Shown here: in pieces, positions 16,985 to 26,429 of the stretch | Position numbering within the stretch: the first letter of the stretch is position 1 | Layout of the letters: each line of letters opens with the position of its first letter | Source of the DNA: Muribaculum sp. An289 | Lineage (GTDB): Bacteria > Bacteroidota > Bacteroidia > Bacteroidales > UBA932 | NCBI RefSeq assembly: GCF_002159555.1 | Contig: NZ_NFIV01000011.1 | Location: forward strand, 1-61,038 | Reading direction: 5' to 3' | DNA: 61,038 nucleotides | The notes under the pieces: model-generated | Seen by the model: only the letters and a program-made list of their open reading frames with translations | What the model was told of the DNA's origin: nothing | Databases searched by the model: none | Position numbers and translations under genes: made by a program

Positions 16985-17435
16985 ATTGCTGGCCGCGGTG
17001 CTGTTCTGTGCGGCAGCGGTTTTTCCGGTCTCCTGCAATACCGGGAAAGAGAGTTATTTTTTCGACCTCACTGACGGGGCGGACGATTCCACTTATGTGT
17101 TTTCTTTCGGCATGAAAGGTTTTCCGTCCGTCTACGATGTGTCTTTCTACACGCGGCTGGAGGGAAAGAATATGGATTTTTACAATTCGCCGGCGGTATC
17201 GATGGATATTCTGCTCGTTTCCCCGTCGGAAAAGGATTACCGTGAACATTTCGTTTTTGTCCCCGGAGATGTGCGCAATGCCTATTCCGGCATACGGGAT
17301 ATCTCCATTCCGTACAGGGAAGGGGTTTCCGTAGACGAGCCGGGGGAATGGAAGATGACGGTCACAGTGGACAGGCCGGACGCTTACATGGCGGGGCTGG
17401 GCCTGTGTCTGAAAGAACGGGAGGAGGAGAGATGA
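16953..17435 (+). CDS. gldH: GldH-like lipoprotein
   Basis: A 160-residue lipoprotein. The signal peptide (from MPRTITLSSGR) ends in the lipobox FPVSC. The mature part shows SYVFSFGMKG-like and YDVSFYTRLEG strands, then NSPAVSMDILLVSP and PGEWKMTVTV near the end, as in the GldH family known from Flavobacterium gliding. Here it is probably an envelope protein without gliding, since no other gld gene is present. The ATG at 16953 overlaps ricT by 32 bases and the stop overlaps the trmB ATG. The ricT-gldH order supports the assignment. Confidence 0.8.
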   Translation: MPRTITLSSGRLLAAVLFCAAAVFPVSCNTGKESYFFDLTDGADDSTYVFSFGMKGFPSVYDVSFYTRLEGKNMDFYNSPAVSMDILLVSPSEKDYREHFVFVPGDVRNAYSGIRDISIPYREGVSVDEPGEWKMTVTVDRPDAYMAGLGLCLKEREEER

Positions 17436-18172
17436 GCGGAAAGGACAAATTGAGAAAATTCAGGGAAAACGAGACTTTCCCATGCCTGGTGCAGCCGGCT
17501 ACGGAAGAGGTCCTCGGCCGTGATTATCATTTGAAAGGCAGGTGGGGGGAGGAGTTTTTCCACAATTCCAATCCTATAGTTATGGAACTCGGTTGCGGAA
17601 AAGGCGAATATACCGTCGGACTTGCACTGAAGAATCCTCAGGTGAATTATATCGGGATGGACATAAAGGGCGCCCGCCTTTGGAAAGGGGCCAAGTACGT
17701 TACGGAGCATTCTTTGCCAAATGCGGGATTCGTCCGCACGCGCATAGAGTTCATAGACTCGGTTTTCGCTCAGGGAGAGATATCGGAGATATGGATAACT
17801 TTTGCCGACCCGCAGATTAACAAGGAGCGCAGAAGACTGACTTCCCCGCTGTTTCTCGAACGTTACAGGAAAATCATGCCTCCCGGAGGCATCGTCCACT
17901 TGAAGACGGACAGCGAATACCTGTATTCGTATACGAAGGCCCTCGTTGCGCATAACGGGCTTCCGGTGGTTGCAGATATCGGGGACCTGTATTCCCATGG
18001 AGAGCCGGACGGCGAACTTTCGATAAAAACATTTTACGAGTCGCATTATCTCAGGCTGGGAGTGCCGATCAATTATCTGGCCTTCCGTCTGGAAGGCGGT
18101 GTCCCGCTATGTTCTCCTCCCGACTGGGACGGGAGCGATGCGGCTGCAAGGCATGTCAGAATAAAATTTTAA
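17432..18172 (+). CDS. trmB: tRNA (guanine-N7-)-methyltransferase
   Basis: A 246-residue SAM-dependent enzyme that forms m7G46 in tRNA. It has the SAM-binding VMELGCGKGEYTVGLA loop, NYIGMDIKGARLWKGAK (motif II) and the TrmB-specific ITFADPQINKERRRLTSP segment, which in most homologues reads FPDPWxKxRHxKRR. GGIVHLKTDSEYLYSY follows. It starts at ATG 17432, overlapping the gldH stop (ATGA), so it is translationally coupled and last in the operon. Confidence 0.95.
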   Translation: MSGKDKLRKFRENETFPCLVQPATEEVLGRDYHLKGRWGEEFFHNSNPIVMELGCGKGEYTVGLALKNPQVNYIGMDIKGARLWKGAKYVTEHSLPNAGFVRTRIEFIDSVFAQGEISEIWITFADPQINKERRRLTSPLFLERYRKIMPPGGIVHLKTDSEYLYSYTKALVAHNGLPVVADIGDLYSHGEPDGELSIKTFYESHYLRLGVPINYLAFRLEGGVPLCSPPDWDGSDAAARHVRIKF

Positions 18173-18185
18173 TAGTTTTTGAGTT

Positions 18186-19586
18186 ATGAATAAAATCTTT
18201 TCGTTTTTTGTTTTGTCCGCCCTCGTATTTTCGGGCGGGATGGCTTATGCGCAGAACGGGAATGGCGGGATTACTCCCGAAATGCTTTCACGCATAAGCG
18301 AAGGTTATTCAGGAACCCCTGAGCAGAAGGCTGTCAGGAACGCGCTTGCTTCCAATCCGCTGTCGGCCGTGGCTGTAAATGCCGAGAATCTGGCAATGAT
18401 GGACACCCATTTTTCGGATGTTGTCAAGACAGAAGGAATCACCGACCAGAAAAGTTCCGGCAGATGCTGGCTCTTTACCGGTCTGAACGTACTGAGGGCC
18501 AAAATGATAGAAAAATACGACCTCGGGGATTTCTACCTGTCGCAGAACTATCTGTTTTTTTATGACCAGTTGGAAAAATCAAACCTTTTCCTTCAGGCGA
18601 TAATAGATACCCGCAACCTTCCTTGGGATGACAGGACAGTCGACTGGCTGCTCAGAAACCCGCTCAGCGACGGAGGTCAGTTTACGGGAGTAAGCAACCT
18701 GATTATGAAATACGGCATGGTGCCGGCAGAAGTGATGCCGGAGACGTATTCCGCCAACAATACTTCGCAGATGGCAGGCCTCATCAAGCGCAAGCTCCGT
18801 GAGTATGCCTTGGAAATCCGTGAAAATGCCGGAATGAAGGAGAAGGCTTTGGGTAACCGCAAGGAAGAAATGCTTTCGGAAATATACCGCATGCTCGTGT
18901 ATTTTCTCGGGGAACCTCCTGTTTCATTCGAGTGGTCCATGTGGGATAGAAATGGCAATCTATTGAGTACCAAAGAGTATACACCTAAGTCGTTCTATGA
19001 CGAATATATCGGGGAAGACCTTGAGGACAATTATATCATGGTGATGAACGACCCTTCCCGCGAATATGGAAAGGTGTATGAGATAGAGTACGACCGCCAT
19101 GTCTATGACGGACATAACTGGCTGTTTGTCAATCTGCCGATAGAGAAGATAAAGGAAATGGCCATAGCTTCCATCAAAGGCGGATGCGCGATGTATTTCT
19201 CCTGCGATGTCGGAAAATTCCTCGATTCCCGCCGCGGAACACTCAATCTCGACAACTATGATTATTCTTCCCTTCTCGGGACCGATTTCGGGATGGACAA
19301 GGCCGAGAGGATACGCACATACGATTCGGGAAGTACGCATGCCATGACACTCATCGCCGTAGACATAGATGAAAACGGCAATCCGGTAAAATGGATGGTG
19401 GAAAACAGCTGGGGCCCGGCAGCCGGTTATCAGGGCAAGCTCATCATGACCGACGAGTGGTTCGACGAATACATGTTCAGAGTAGTGGTCGAGAAGCAGT
19501 TCGTGCCGGAGGATGTCATGGAGATGATGAAGCAGCAGCCAATAAAACTGCCGCCTTGGGATCCTATGTTTGTTCCTGAGATGTAA
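18186..19586 (+). CDS. pepC: C1B cysteine aminopeptidase (PepC/bleomycin hydrolase)
   Basis: A 466-residue papain-like peptidase. The catalytic Cys is in QKSSGRCWLFTGLN, the His in SGSTHAMTLIAVD and the Asn in VENSWGPAAG, which together define family C1B. Unlike the cytosolic bleomycin hydrolases it carries a signal peptide (SGGMAYAQ, about residue 22), so it should act in the periplasm, trimming peptides. Such secreted forms are common in Bacteroidota. It starts 13 bases after trmB and may be partly co-transcribed. Confidence 0.93.
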   Translation: MNKIFSFFVLSALVFSGGMAYAQNGNGGITPEMLSRISEGYSGTPEQKAVRNALASNPLSAVAVNAENLAMMDTHFSDVVKTEGITDQKSSGRCWLFTGLNVLRAKMIEKYDLGDFYLSQNYLFFYDQLEKSNLFLQAIIDTRNLPWDDRTVDWLLRNPLSDGGQFTGVSNLIMKYGMVPAEVMPETYSANNTSQMAGLIKRKLREYALEIRENAGMKEKALGNRKEEMLSEIYRMLVYFLGEPPVSFEWSMWDRNGNLLSTKEYTPKSFYDEYIGEDLEDNYIMVMNDPSREYGKVYEIEYDRHVYDGHNWLFVNLPIEKIKEMAIASIKGGCAMYFSCDVGKFLDSRRGTLNLDNYDYSSLLGTDFGMDKAERIRTYDSGSTHAMTLIAVDIDENGNPVKWMVENSWGPAAGYQGKLIMTDEWFDEYMFRVVVEKQFVPEDVMEMMKQQPIKLPPWDPMFVPEM

Positions 19587-19624
19587 TAAGCTGTTCTAAG
19601 TCCTTTTCCGGGGGAGTCCCCGGT

Positions 19625-21532
19625 TCAGGAAGTCACAATCATTTCACAGCGGGTGCAGTCGAAGCTCAGGCGGAGTCTGCGCCCGTTGTTTGTAAGAAAG
19701 AGGTCTCCTGTGATATCTGACGGGAGTTTTCCTCCGTGTTTTGGGCATATTCCGAGTTCCCTTTTTATGCAATACCGGGTTCTCATTAGTTCCGCTCCGT
19801 CCCTGTGGGTGATTTCGTAAGCCGGTTCGGGCCTGTGCCCCCATGCCTTTCCGTATATGCCGGCGGCCACGGCATTGGAGCAATTGGCCTTGTATTCCAT
19901 GCCGGCCGCGTATTCCGGGGTGCTCTCCGGATATGCGGGCGCCTGTGTGGATATTCCCCGGCCCTGGTCTTCCGGTGTCCGGGATGTTTCAAGGGAAAGT
20001 TTTTCGGCAAGGGCCCTTCTGATGGAGTTTATCGATGATGCCGGTACGAACGGCATATCGCCGGCGCATGCCAGATTTTCGAGGCTGAAACTGTAAATCC
20101 CCGAAGTCTTGCGGATTTGCTTGCGGAAATTTTCTTCCATGAGGCTGCGGTTAGCGGCTTTCCCGTATTCCCCTTCCAGTACTGTTGTCGCCGTTTGGCC
20201 GTTCTCGCACAGAGCCGTGGCGGTGATTCCGTATTTTCCGTTTTCTTCCGTGCCTCCGCAGGGGCCTCCGGTTATCCTTATCGACGTTTTTACTTTCAAA
20301 AGCCTTGGAGGACAATTGTTTTCAATCTCTTTCTCGAAAACGGTGTCGTAGTTCCTGTATATCTCGGTCCCCTTGCGAAGTCCTTCCGTGTATTTTGCGG
20401 TTACGAGGTTGCCCTGGCAGACATCAGCCCTGAAACCGGTAACTCCGGATGTTCCGATGAAGCAAAGCCCGTCCCCGTTATGCAGAGGCGTTTTGCCGGC
20501 GATGCGTACCTGCATGGAATCTCCCTTCCTCGCGACACTTTCCGCTTTTCCGATTCTTTCTCCGATTGCGGTAGCGTTGTCCATGGAATTCCAGTTGCGG
20601 TCCGTTCCCTTGTTCCCCCTGCCCCAGTCCAATGCGAGTTCGGTGTAGCCCCGGTTGAACGTCTTGTCCAGATCGGGGATGAAGCCTCCGGAGACCTTTC
20701 CGAAAGACTGCCTGCGGAACCCTTCGTGTGATGATATCATCCTGTCGAGGGCTTCGCTGTAGGCTTTGACAGTATTCCTGACGTAGGATATGTTTTTCAG
20801 GCGGCCTTCTATCTTGAAGGATGTGATTCCTGCATCGGCGAGGTCTTCCAGCCTGTCTATCAGCGACAGGTCTTTCAGTGACAGCAGGGCCTTGTCCTTT
20901 ACTATGATTCTGCCCGTGCTGTCTGTCAGGTCGTACCTTGAGCGGCAGGCCTGGATGCATTCGCCCCTGTTTGCGCTCCTGCCGGCAAGGTGTTCGGAAA
21001 GGTAGCAGTTGCCGCTGTAACATACGCAGAGCGCTCCGTGTACGAAAAACTCCAGGTCGGCGGATACGGCCTTGCGTATGGCCCTGATTTCCTCAAGGCT
21101 CAGCTCCCTTTCAAGTATGAGACGGCGCAGGCCCATGCTTTCCAGCCATCTGGCCTGCTCCGGAGTCCTTATCGCGCATTGTGTCGAGGCGAAAAGCGGG
21201 GGAAAATCCTTCCTTCCGGAAAAATGTGCCGGGATTGCCATGTCCTGTATGATGAAGGCATCGCACCCGGCCTCCCTGCATTGTTCCATAAGGGAGAATG
21301 CCTCCTGCAATTCATTGTCGTAAAGTATGGTGTTTACGGTGACGTATACCCTTGCCCCGAATTTATGCGCATGTCTGCATGCAGCCTCGATGTCCTCGAC
21401 CCCGTTGCCTGCATTCGCCCTGGCCCCGAAGGCCGGCCCGGCCATGTAAACGGCATCGGCACCGCAGTCTATGGCCGCGATGCCGATTTCCTTGTTTCTT
21501 GCAGGTGCAAGGAGTTCGAGTTCCACTTGCAT
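19625..21532 (-). CDS. Peptidase U32 family protein
   Basis: A 635-residue member of the U32 family (related to RlhA/TrhP/YegQ), now linked to RNA hydroxylation rather than proteolysis. The N-terminal TIM-barrel part starts ELLAPARNKEIGIAAIDCGADAVYM. It has the family cysteine region VHGALCVCYSGNCYLSEHLAGRSANRGECIQACR (positions within 170-205). A C-terminal extension holds another Cys set (KRELGICPKHGG, FDCTRCEM). The length with the extended C-terminal domain fits the RlhA-like longer group, which modifies 23S rRNA in E. coli; the target here is unknown. Confidence 0.88.
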   Translation of the reverse strand: MQVELELLAPARNKEIGIAAIDCGADAVYMAGPAFGARANAGNGVEDIEAACRHAHKFGARVYVTVNTILYDNELQEAFSLMEQCREAGCDAFIIQDMAIPAHFSGRKDFPPLFASTQCAIRTPEQARWLESMGLRRLILERELSLEEIRAIRKAVSADLEFFVHGALCVCYSGNCYLSEHLAGRSANRGECIQACRSRYDLTDSTGRIIVKDKALLSLKDLSLIDRLEDLADAGITSFKIEGRLKNISYVRNTVKAYSEALDRMISSHEGFRRQSFGKVSGGFIPDLDKTFNRGYTELALDWGRGNKGTDRNWNSMDNATAIGERIGKAESVARKGDSMQVRIAGKTPLHNGDGLCFIGTSGVTGFRADVCQGNLVTAKYTEGLRKGTEIYRNYDTVFEKEIENNCPPRLLKVKTSIRITGGPCGGTEENGKYGITATALCENGQTATTVLEGEYGKAANRSLMEENFRKQIRKTSGIYSFSLENLACAGDMPFVPASSINSIRRALAEKLSLETSRTPEDQGRGISTQAPAYPESTPEYAAGMEYKANCSNAVAAGIYGKAWGHRPEPAYEITHRDGAELMRTRYCIKRELGICPKHGGKLPSDITGDLFLTNNGRRLRLSFDCTRCEMIVTS

Positions 21533-21544
21533 CTCAAAAATCCC

Positions 21545-22486
21545 CTATGCGCACTTGAGCTCGTTTTTCACCATGTGCGTAGCATATTCGCCAAGCTGAG
21601 GGTCATCCATGATCATCTTGAAGTAAGTGCATGCCATGTCTTTGTTGCCCATGCTGTTGTACGCCGTGGCGATATAATAGTACATCTGGTTCTTGTTCTT
21701 TGCGTTAGGCTGCAATGCCAGATAATTTTCAAAACCGGAAATGGCTTTTTCATACTGTCCGAGTTGCAGTGCCGCTACTCCGATGAGCTGCTGTGCATTG
21801 TAATTGTCTTCGTAAGATGCTGAAAGTTCGGCGTTTTCGATTACTCCGGCCCAGTTTTTCGCTTTCTGGTGTTTTACAGCTTCGAGAAGGTAGAGGGTGG
21901 ACAGCTGCTTGTTCGCTTCTTTGGTCTGGCCAAGCTCTCCGGCTTTAAGGAGGGCATCTACGGCAGCTTCGTTATTGTTGGCTCCCCTGTATGCCAATCC
22001 CATCCTCAGCCATGCCGTGGCATTGTCAGGCTGTACTTCTATTACGGCCTTATAAGCTTCTGCCGCTTCGGTATACTGTTTTGAATTAAGCAGTCTGCCG
22101 GCGTTCTGCAACAGTATCTGTGGAAGGAGTTCGTTCGCTTCCTGTATGGTTTCGGTCTCGCCGTACTGGCCTGCAAGGGCGATGGTCTTTTCGATTTCAG
22201 CCACGGCCATGTCGGTATTCTGTGCTTCTACATAATCCTTTGCTATCTGGAGGTGCAGCTTTGGAATGATGTCCTTGCAATTGCTTATAAGCTCCGTTGC
22301 TTCCGGCCCTATGGTCTCTCCCATAGTGAGAGCCTGTTCGAAATAATTCAATGCGCCTTTGTTGTCACCGGTACCGAGCATTGTGGTTCCTGTGTTGTAA
22401 AGGTCGATTGCTTCTTCCATTGTCTGCGCCGAAGCTATGCCGGCGGAAAACAGTGCCGCAAAGGCAAGGATAATGATTTTCTTCAT
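21545..22486 (-). CDS. Periplasmic tetratricopeptide-repeat protein
   Basis: A 313-residue secreted protein with a signal peptide (MKKIIILAFAALFSAG, cut after ASA). Nearly all the rest is TPR: helices such as AIDLYNTGTTMLGTGDNKGALNYFEQAL, AAEAYKAVIEVQPDNATAWLRMGLAYRG and AISGFENYLALQPNAKNKNQMYYYIATAY (each one ~34-residue repeat). TPRs mediate protein contacts; no partner can be named. I use ATG 22486 rather than the upstream Met at 22507 because it starts a normal signal peptide. It lies 12 bases upstream of the U32 gene, so the two are probably co-transcribed. Confidence 0.88.
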   Translation of the reverse strand: MKKIIILAFAALFSAGIASAQTMEEAIDLYNTGTTMLGTGDNKGALNYFEQALTMGETIGPEATELISNCKDIIPKLHLQIAKDYVEAQNTDMAVAEIEKTIALAGQYGETETIQEANELLPQILLQNAGRLLNSKQYTEAAEAYKAVIEVQPDNATAWLRMGLAYRGANNNEAAVDALLKAGELGQTKEANKQLSTLYLLEAVKHQKAKNWAGVIENAELSASYEDNYNAQQLIGVAALQLGQYEKAISGFENYLALQPNAKNKNQMYYYIATAYNSMGNKDMACTYFKMIMDDPQLGEYATHMVKNELKCA

Positions 22487-22666
22487 CTTCAATAATTTTA
22501 CTGTCAATTTTCTAAGTTAATGATTAATATGAACGAAATGCAAAATGCAATCCTGCAAATTTCGTGAAAAAATATAAATGCGCAAAAAATATTTTGAAAA
22601 ATCCCGAAAAATTTGTCTCGGAGGAGTTTCGGCCGTGTCCTCCTTTCCCGTAAAGACAAAAAACAG

Positions 22667-22674
22667 TATATTTG
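22667..22674 (+). promoter_or_regulatory. -7 element for the M16-like gene
   Basis: TATATTTG, 22 bases before the ATG at 22697, fits TAnnTTTG exactly. The rest of the 210-base gap (22487-22666) is AT-rich, with no recognised signal. Confidence 0.6.
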
Positions 22675-22696
22675 CCGTCCAATTTGAACGTAAGAG

Positions 22697-25273
22697 ATGG
22701 CAAGAATAATACTTTTAATAATCAGCATTATATCCTCGCTGGCCCTTTCAGTCGCGGTTGCTCCTGCGGCAGGAGCGCAAAGGCATTCGGGAGGGCCGGA
22801 AACGCTGCCCGATGCTCCCAATCTCAGAAAGGGCGTGCTCGGCAACGGGCTTACCTATTATATAATCACGGACAATTCGGATGCGGGCATGGCCGACTTC
22901 ATCCTGGTTCAGAAACCGTTCGTCCCTTCAGTCAATCCGGGCGGGCGGCATGGAAGTGTCTTTGCCACCGGGCTTTATTCGTTTCCGGGAAACCTCGGCC
23001 CGGCTTTCCTTGCCCGTGCCGGGGCCCCGGTCGGGACTTCGTCGTTCTTTACGGAAGACAGGGATGCCTGCATTTACAGGATAACCGACATGCCCGTAAC
23101 AGGGATGGCCGAAGCGGATTCGGTGATACTGATGCTTGTAAATATCGCTTCGCGTGATGAGGACCTTCCTCTTTCGCGGCAGGCCCTGATAGTTTCGGGC
23201 GACGTGGACCCCGACAGGGTGGAAGAACATGTCTCCCTGCTGGCCATGCACGAGCCTTTACGGAAAACGGACGGCAGTAGGAAAACTGGTGGCAGTACAG
23301 GCCGTGGGGCAGGGCGGCCGGAGATGTCCGGTACCGTGCGGATTGAAGATTCCGGGAATTTTTCGGTCGTGACGGTATCGTATCCGCTCAGGCCGTTGCC
23401 GGAAAAACTCAGGAATACCGTGATTGTCCCGATTAGCGGACGTATGAACCTGTACATCTCGGAGGCCATCGACCGGAGATTGTCCCTCGCGGCCGAATCC
23501 TACGGGCTGAATCTGTTGTGGCACAGTGTATCCGTCCGGGAAAGCGGCCCTGGTTCCGTGCTCGGCATCGGGCTCGGACTGGCTTCTTCCGATACGTGCA
23601 TTGTTAAGGATATGCTGAAGGCAGTGATGGAGACCGTGGAATCGGAGGGCTTTTCGATGGAAGAATACCGTATGGCCGACCGGGCGTTTTCCGGCGGTAC
23701 TCTCGGCGTTAGCGCCCGGAATCTCCGGAAAGAGCTGGCCGACAGGGCCGTGAGCAACTTCATATACGGTACGTCCCTGGCTTCTTCCGTTCAGGAGAGG
23801 GACTATCTTCTTGCGAGACCTTTGTCCGACACCCTCGGTCTGGACTACCTTAACCGTTACGCATCGGCAATTTTCAAGAGCGGTTGCGCCCGGAGGGACT
23901 CCCTTCCGGAAGCCCCGGCGGTCATGAATGATCCCTTTACGGCGGATACGGCCCTTTTGCCTGCTGTCCCGCAAAGGATATCCGCAAGGCTTGTCCGCAC
24001 CGAGCATCTGACCGGAGCATCCGTCCTTCCGTTTTCAAACGGGCTGAAAGTCTATTATAAGGAAGACCCGGAAGCGGAAGCCGTGTCCTTCTCAATATTT
24101 TACAAAGGAGGGTATTCCGAAGATACAGGCATCTCTCCGGGAGCCGGAGCCTTTTATTCCGACATTATGAAACTCGATTCGGTCTCCGGAATGGATTACA
24201 GGCGGTTCGAAAGGTTGCTCGAATGCTATGGAATCACTCTCGAATGCGATTTCGCACTGAATCATCTGACTGTTTCGGGAAAATGCCCCGTAACATCGCT
24301 GGACGTGTTGTGGAGGGGACTGAACGCTTTTATCAACGAGCGCACTGCCGATTCCGCGGCCTTTGCGGATTATGTGGCCCGGGAGCGCATGCTTTTGCAG
24401 TACGGTGACGGTTCCGAATGCAGGGAAATCGCCGATACCATGGACTTCCTTCTGCACCCGTTCTCCGAGTTTTCATCCAGGAAAAGGCTTTCGGCCCTGG
24501 ATAGTCTCGATTATGCCTCCATACGGGATTTCATATCGGAAAAACTGGACCGGACCGGCAATGCGGTCTTCGCTTTCGTTTCGCCGTTGTCCGTTGAGGG
24601 ATTCAAGGATGTTTGCCGTGAAAATGCCGGTTGGTTCGAGAAGAAAAAGGCCGTCCGCAACAGGAATTATAGGGATAATCTGAATGTCCTGACGGGGCAG
24701 GTTACGTCAAAACTGTCTTTCGGCGGTCATGGGGCGGATGCCGAAGGCGGCGGGAATGGCATTTTGAGGTACGATGCGGTTTACGCCGTTCCTTGCGAGT
24801 ACGACTCCCGGGATTTTTATACCGCCCGGATAGCTGCCCTTATTATGAAAACGGCGATGGACGGGTCCCTTGCGGCATACGGCACTTCTTCCCGTTCCGG
24901 ACTGAGGTTCGGATTGCCTCCGGACAGATGCTGTTACCTGTCGTTCTCGGTCGTCCTGCCTGATGACGTGAATGTGTCCGAGGTGGCTTTCGATATGGCC
25001 ACGGCCATGAAAAAGGCTTCCTGTTTTTCGGACTCGTCATTCGAGAGGGCGAAACGGATTGTCCTGAACGAGGTCCGTTCGCATTATTCGGAGCCAGGCT
25101 CCTGGGCTGGACTCATAAGGGAAAGGTATGTTTTCAATAAGAATGTGTTTTCCGGTTACGAGGAAAGAATATCCGGAATCGCTCCCGAAGATGTCGCTGA
25201 TTTCATCAGGAAATCGCTCGCGGGAGGGTGTGTGGAAGTGTTTTCTGAAATTCCTTTAAAAGACTGTGAATGA
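22697..25273 (+). CDS. M16-like protein lacking the zinc motif (pseudo-enzyme)
   Basis: An 858-residue exported protein (signal peptide to about VAPAAGAQ). Two M16/insulinase-like halves are recognisable: one opens LGNGLTYYIITDN (about residue 50) and the other LPFSNGLKVYYKEDPEAE (about 445). In active Bacteroidota M16 peptidases the first half should continue into HxxEH; here the region reads RHGSVFATGLYSFPGN and no HxxEH or HxxEK occurs. It is therefore probably catalytically inactive, serving as a scaffold or as the non-catalytic partner of another M16 protein. Its stop is one base before the ATG of the DUF3109 gene. Confidence 0.75.
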   Translation: MARIILLIISIISSLALSVAVAPAAGAQRHSGGPETLPDAPNLRKGVLGNGLTYYIITDNSDAGMADFILVQKPFVPSVNPGGRHGSVFATGLYSFPGNLGPAFLARAGAPVGTSSFFTEDRDACIYRITDMPVTGMAEADSVILMLVNIASRDEDLPLSRQALIVSGDVDPDRVEEHVSLLAMHEPLRKTDGSRKTGGSTGRGAGRPEMSGTVRIEDSGNFSVVTVSYPLRPLPEKLRNTVIVPISGRMNLYISEAIDRRLSLAAESYGLNLLWHSVSVRESGPGSVLGIGLGLASSDTCIVKDMLKAVMETVESEGFSMEEYRMADRAFSGGTLGVSARNLRKELADRAVSNFIYGTSLASSVQERDYLLARPLSDTLGLDYLNRYASAIFKSGCARRDSLPEAPAVMNDPFTADTALLPAVPQRISARLVRTEHLTGASVLPFSNGLKVYYKEDPEAEAVSFSIFYKGGYSEDTGISPGAGAFYSDIMKLDSVSGMDYRRFERLLECYGITLECDFALNHLTVSGKCPVTSLDVLWRGLNAFINERTADSAAFADYVARERMLLQYGDGSECREIADTMDFLLHPFSEFSSRKRLSALDSLDYASIRDFISEKLDRTGNAVFAFVSPLSVEGFKDVCRENAGWFEKKKAVRNRNYRDNLNVLTGQVTSKLSFGGHGADAEGGGNGILRYDAVYAVPCEYDSRDFYTARIAALIMKTAMDGSLAAYGTSSRSGLRFGLPPDRCCYLSFSVVLPDDVNVSEVAFDMATAMKKASCFSDSSFERAKRIVLNEVRSHYSEPGSWAGLIRERYVFNKNVFSGYEERISGIAPEDVADFIRKSLAGGCVEVFSEIPLKDCE

Positions 25274-25274
25274 G

Positions 25275-25859
25275 ATGGATGACCATAGGATAATTTGCAT
25301 AGACGACGTGCTGGTTTCGTCTGAAATAATCGAGGAATATTTTTCATGCGATTACGATAAGTGCCGCGGGGCCTGTTGCATAATAGGGGACAGCGGGGCG
25401 CCGCTGGAGGCTTCGGAAGCGGAGGCCCTTGAAAAACATTACGGCGATTATTCGGATCTTATGCAGCCTGAGGGGCGTGAGATTGTCGGGAAAACAGGTT
25501 TTTTCACAATCGATGAGGACGGGGACATGGTGACTCCGCTCATCGGGGATTCGGAGGAATGCGTTTTTACCCATTTCGCCCCTGACGGCACCTGCTTCTG
25601 TTCTCCGGAACGCCGCTGGTGCGAAGGGAAATGCGCTTTCCGCAAGCCCGTGTCCTGCTGGCTTTACCCCATCAGGGTCACTGTCCTTTCGAATGGCATG
25701 AAGGCTCTGAACCTGCACCGCTGGCATATATGCGCCGATGCGTTTGAAAAGGGCCGTCGGGAAGGGGTAAAGGTATACCAATTCCTCCGGGAACCTTTGG
25801 AGGAGGTCTTCGGAAAGGATTTTTATCAGGCTCTTTGCGAGGCGGAAAAATTACTCTGA
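25275..25859 (+). CDS. DUF3109 family Cys-rich protein
   Basis: A 194-residue protein of the DUF3109 family, related to YkgJ-type zinc or iron-sulfur-binding proteins. Cysteines cluster in CDYDKCRGACC (about residues 28-38) and in CVFTHFAPDGTCFC...RRWCEGKCAFRKPVSCWLYP (about 96-133), a plausible metal site. No signal peptide. The upstream GTG at 25266 lies inside the M16-like gene; ATG 25275 follows that stop by one base, so translation is coupled. It overlaps by 9 bases at the 3' end with the convergent gene at 25851. The function is unknown. Confidence 0.87.
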   Translation: MDDHRIICIDDVLVSSEIIEEYFSCDYDKCRGACCIIGDSGAPLEASEAEALEKHYGDYSDLMQPEGREIVGKTGFFTIDEDGDMVTPLIGDSEECVFTHFAPDGTCFCSPERRWCEGKCAFRKPVSCWLYPIRVTVLSNGMKALNLHRWHICADAFEKGRREGVKVYQFLREPLEEVFGKDFYQALCEAEKLL

Positions 25860-26345
25860 AAGGCTGGCGGAATCTTTTTCTTCCTTCTTGTTTTTCAGGA
25901 GCGTGTCTATGTCGTAGATGACCCTTATAAGGTTTCTCCGGTGTCCTTCGAGCAGCATTACGCCTCCCGTGACTTCGACGGTAATCCTGTCTTCGTACAT
26001 CCGCAGGAATCTTGCCGCCCCTCCGTCAGATATGAAGGTAATCATGTTCCCCATGTCGTTTTCGACTTTGAACCTCCTTTCTTTCATTACCGAAATCAGG
26101 TCCGGTTTAAGTTCATCCCATCCGCAGTCGAAGCTGATGCTCCTTTTCTGGTAGCCTATGGCGGGATATATGGCAGAAAGGACGGCGAAGATTCCCAACA
26201 TCATGTAGATGGAACGCTTGCCCTGTATGAACAGGGTGTCTATGTCGAACGAGCCTCCTTGCAGCAATACCAGCAATACTATCAGAATCGCGGCGAGGAC
26301 AATAATGTATACGAAGTATTTCAGCGCTCTTAAAAAATATCTCAT
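25851..26345 (-). CDS. Conserved membrane protein, unknown function
   Basis: A 164-residue protein. It has two N-terminal transmembrane helices (about residues 8-30, YFVYIIVLAAILIVLLVLL, and 45-63, IYMMLGIFAVLSAIYPAIGY), then a ~90-residue soluble domain with WDELKPDLISVMKERRFKVE and a short Lys/Glu-rich tail. The family was not recognised. I chose ATG 26345 because it starts just before the first helix, leaving the 12 preceding residues out. It is divergent from the coiled-coil membrane protein at 26430, and the two promoters overlap. Confidence 0.7.
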   Translation of the reverse strand: MRYFLRALKYFVYIIVLAAILIVLLVLLQGGSFDIDTLFIQGKRSIYMMLGIFAVLSAIYPAIGYQKRSISFDCGWDELKPDLISVMKERRFKVENDMGNMITFISDGGAARFLRMYEDRITVEVTGGVMLLEGHRRNLIRVIYDIDTLLKNKKEEKDSASLSE

Positions 26346-26378
26346 ACAATAAAATTTAAAACGGTTTGCAATAGCGTG

Positions 26379-26386
26379 CAAAGTTA
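26379..26386 (-). promoter_or_regulatory. -7 element for the 164-residue membrane protein
   Basis: TAACTTTG on the minus strand, 34 bases from the ATG at 26345. It lies back to back with the plus-strand element at 26398. Confidence 0.55.
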
Positions 26387-26397
26387 TAAATTTTTTC

Positions 26398-26405
26398 TAC
26401 TTTTG
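26398..26405 (+). promoter_or_regulatory. -7 element for the coiled-coil membrane protein
   Basis: TACTTTTG fits TAnnTTTG, 25 bases before the ATG at 26430. Confidence 0.55.
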
Positions 26406-26429
26406 TTGTCAGAACGTAAATTATGGGTT

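Noticed and set aside
22697-25273. Active M16 zinc peptidase
   Set aside because: No HxxEH-type motif can be found in either half, so only the fold relationship is claimed.
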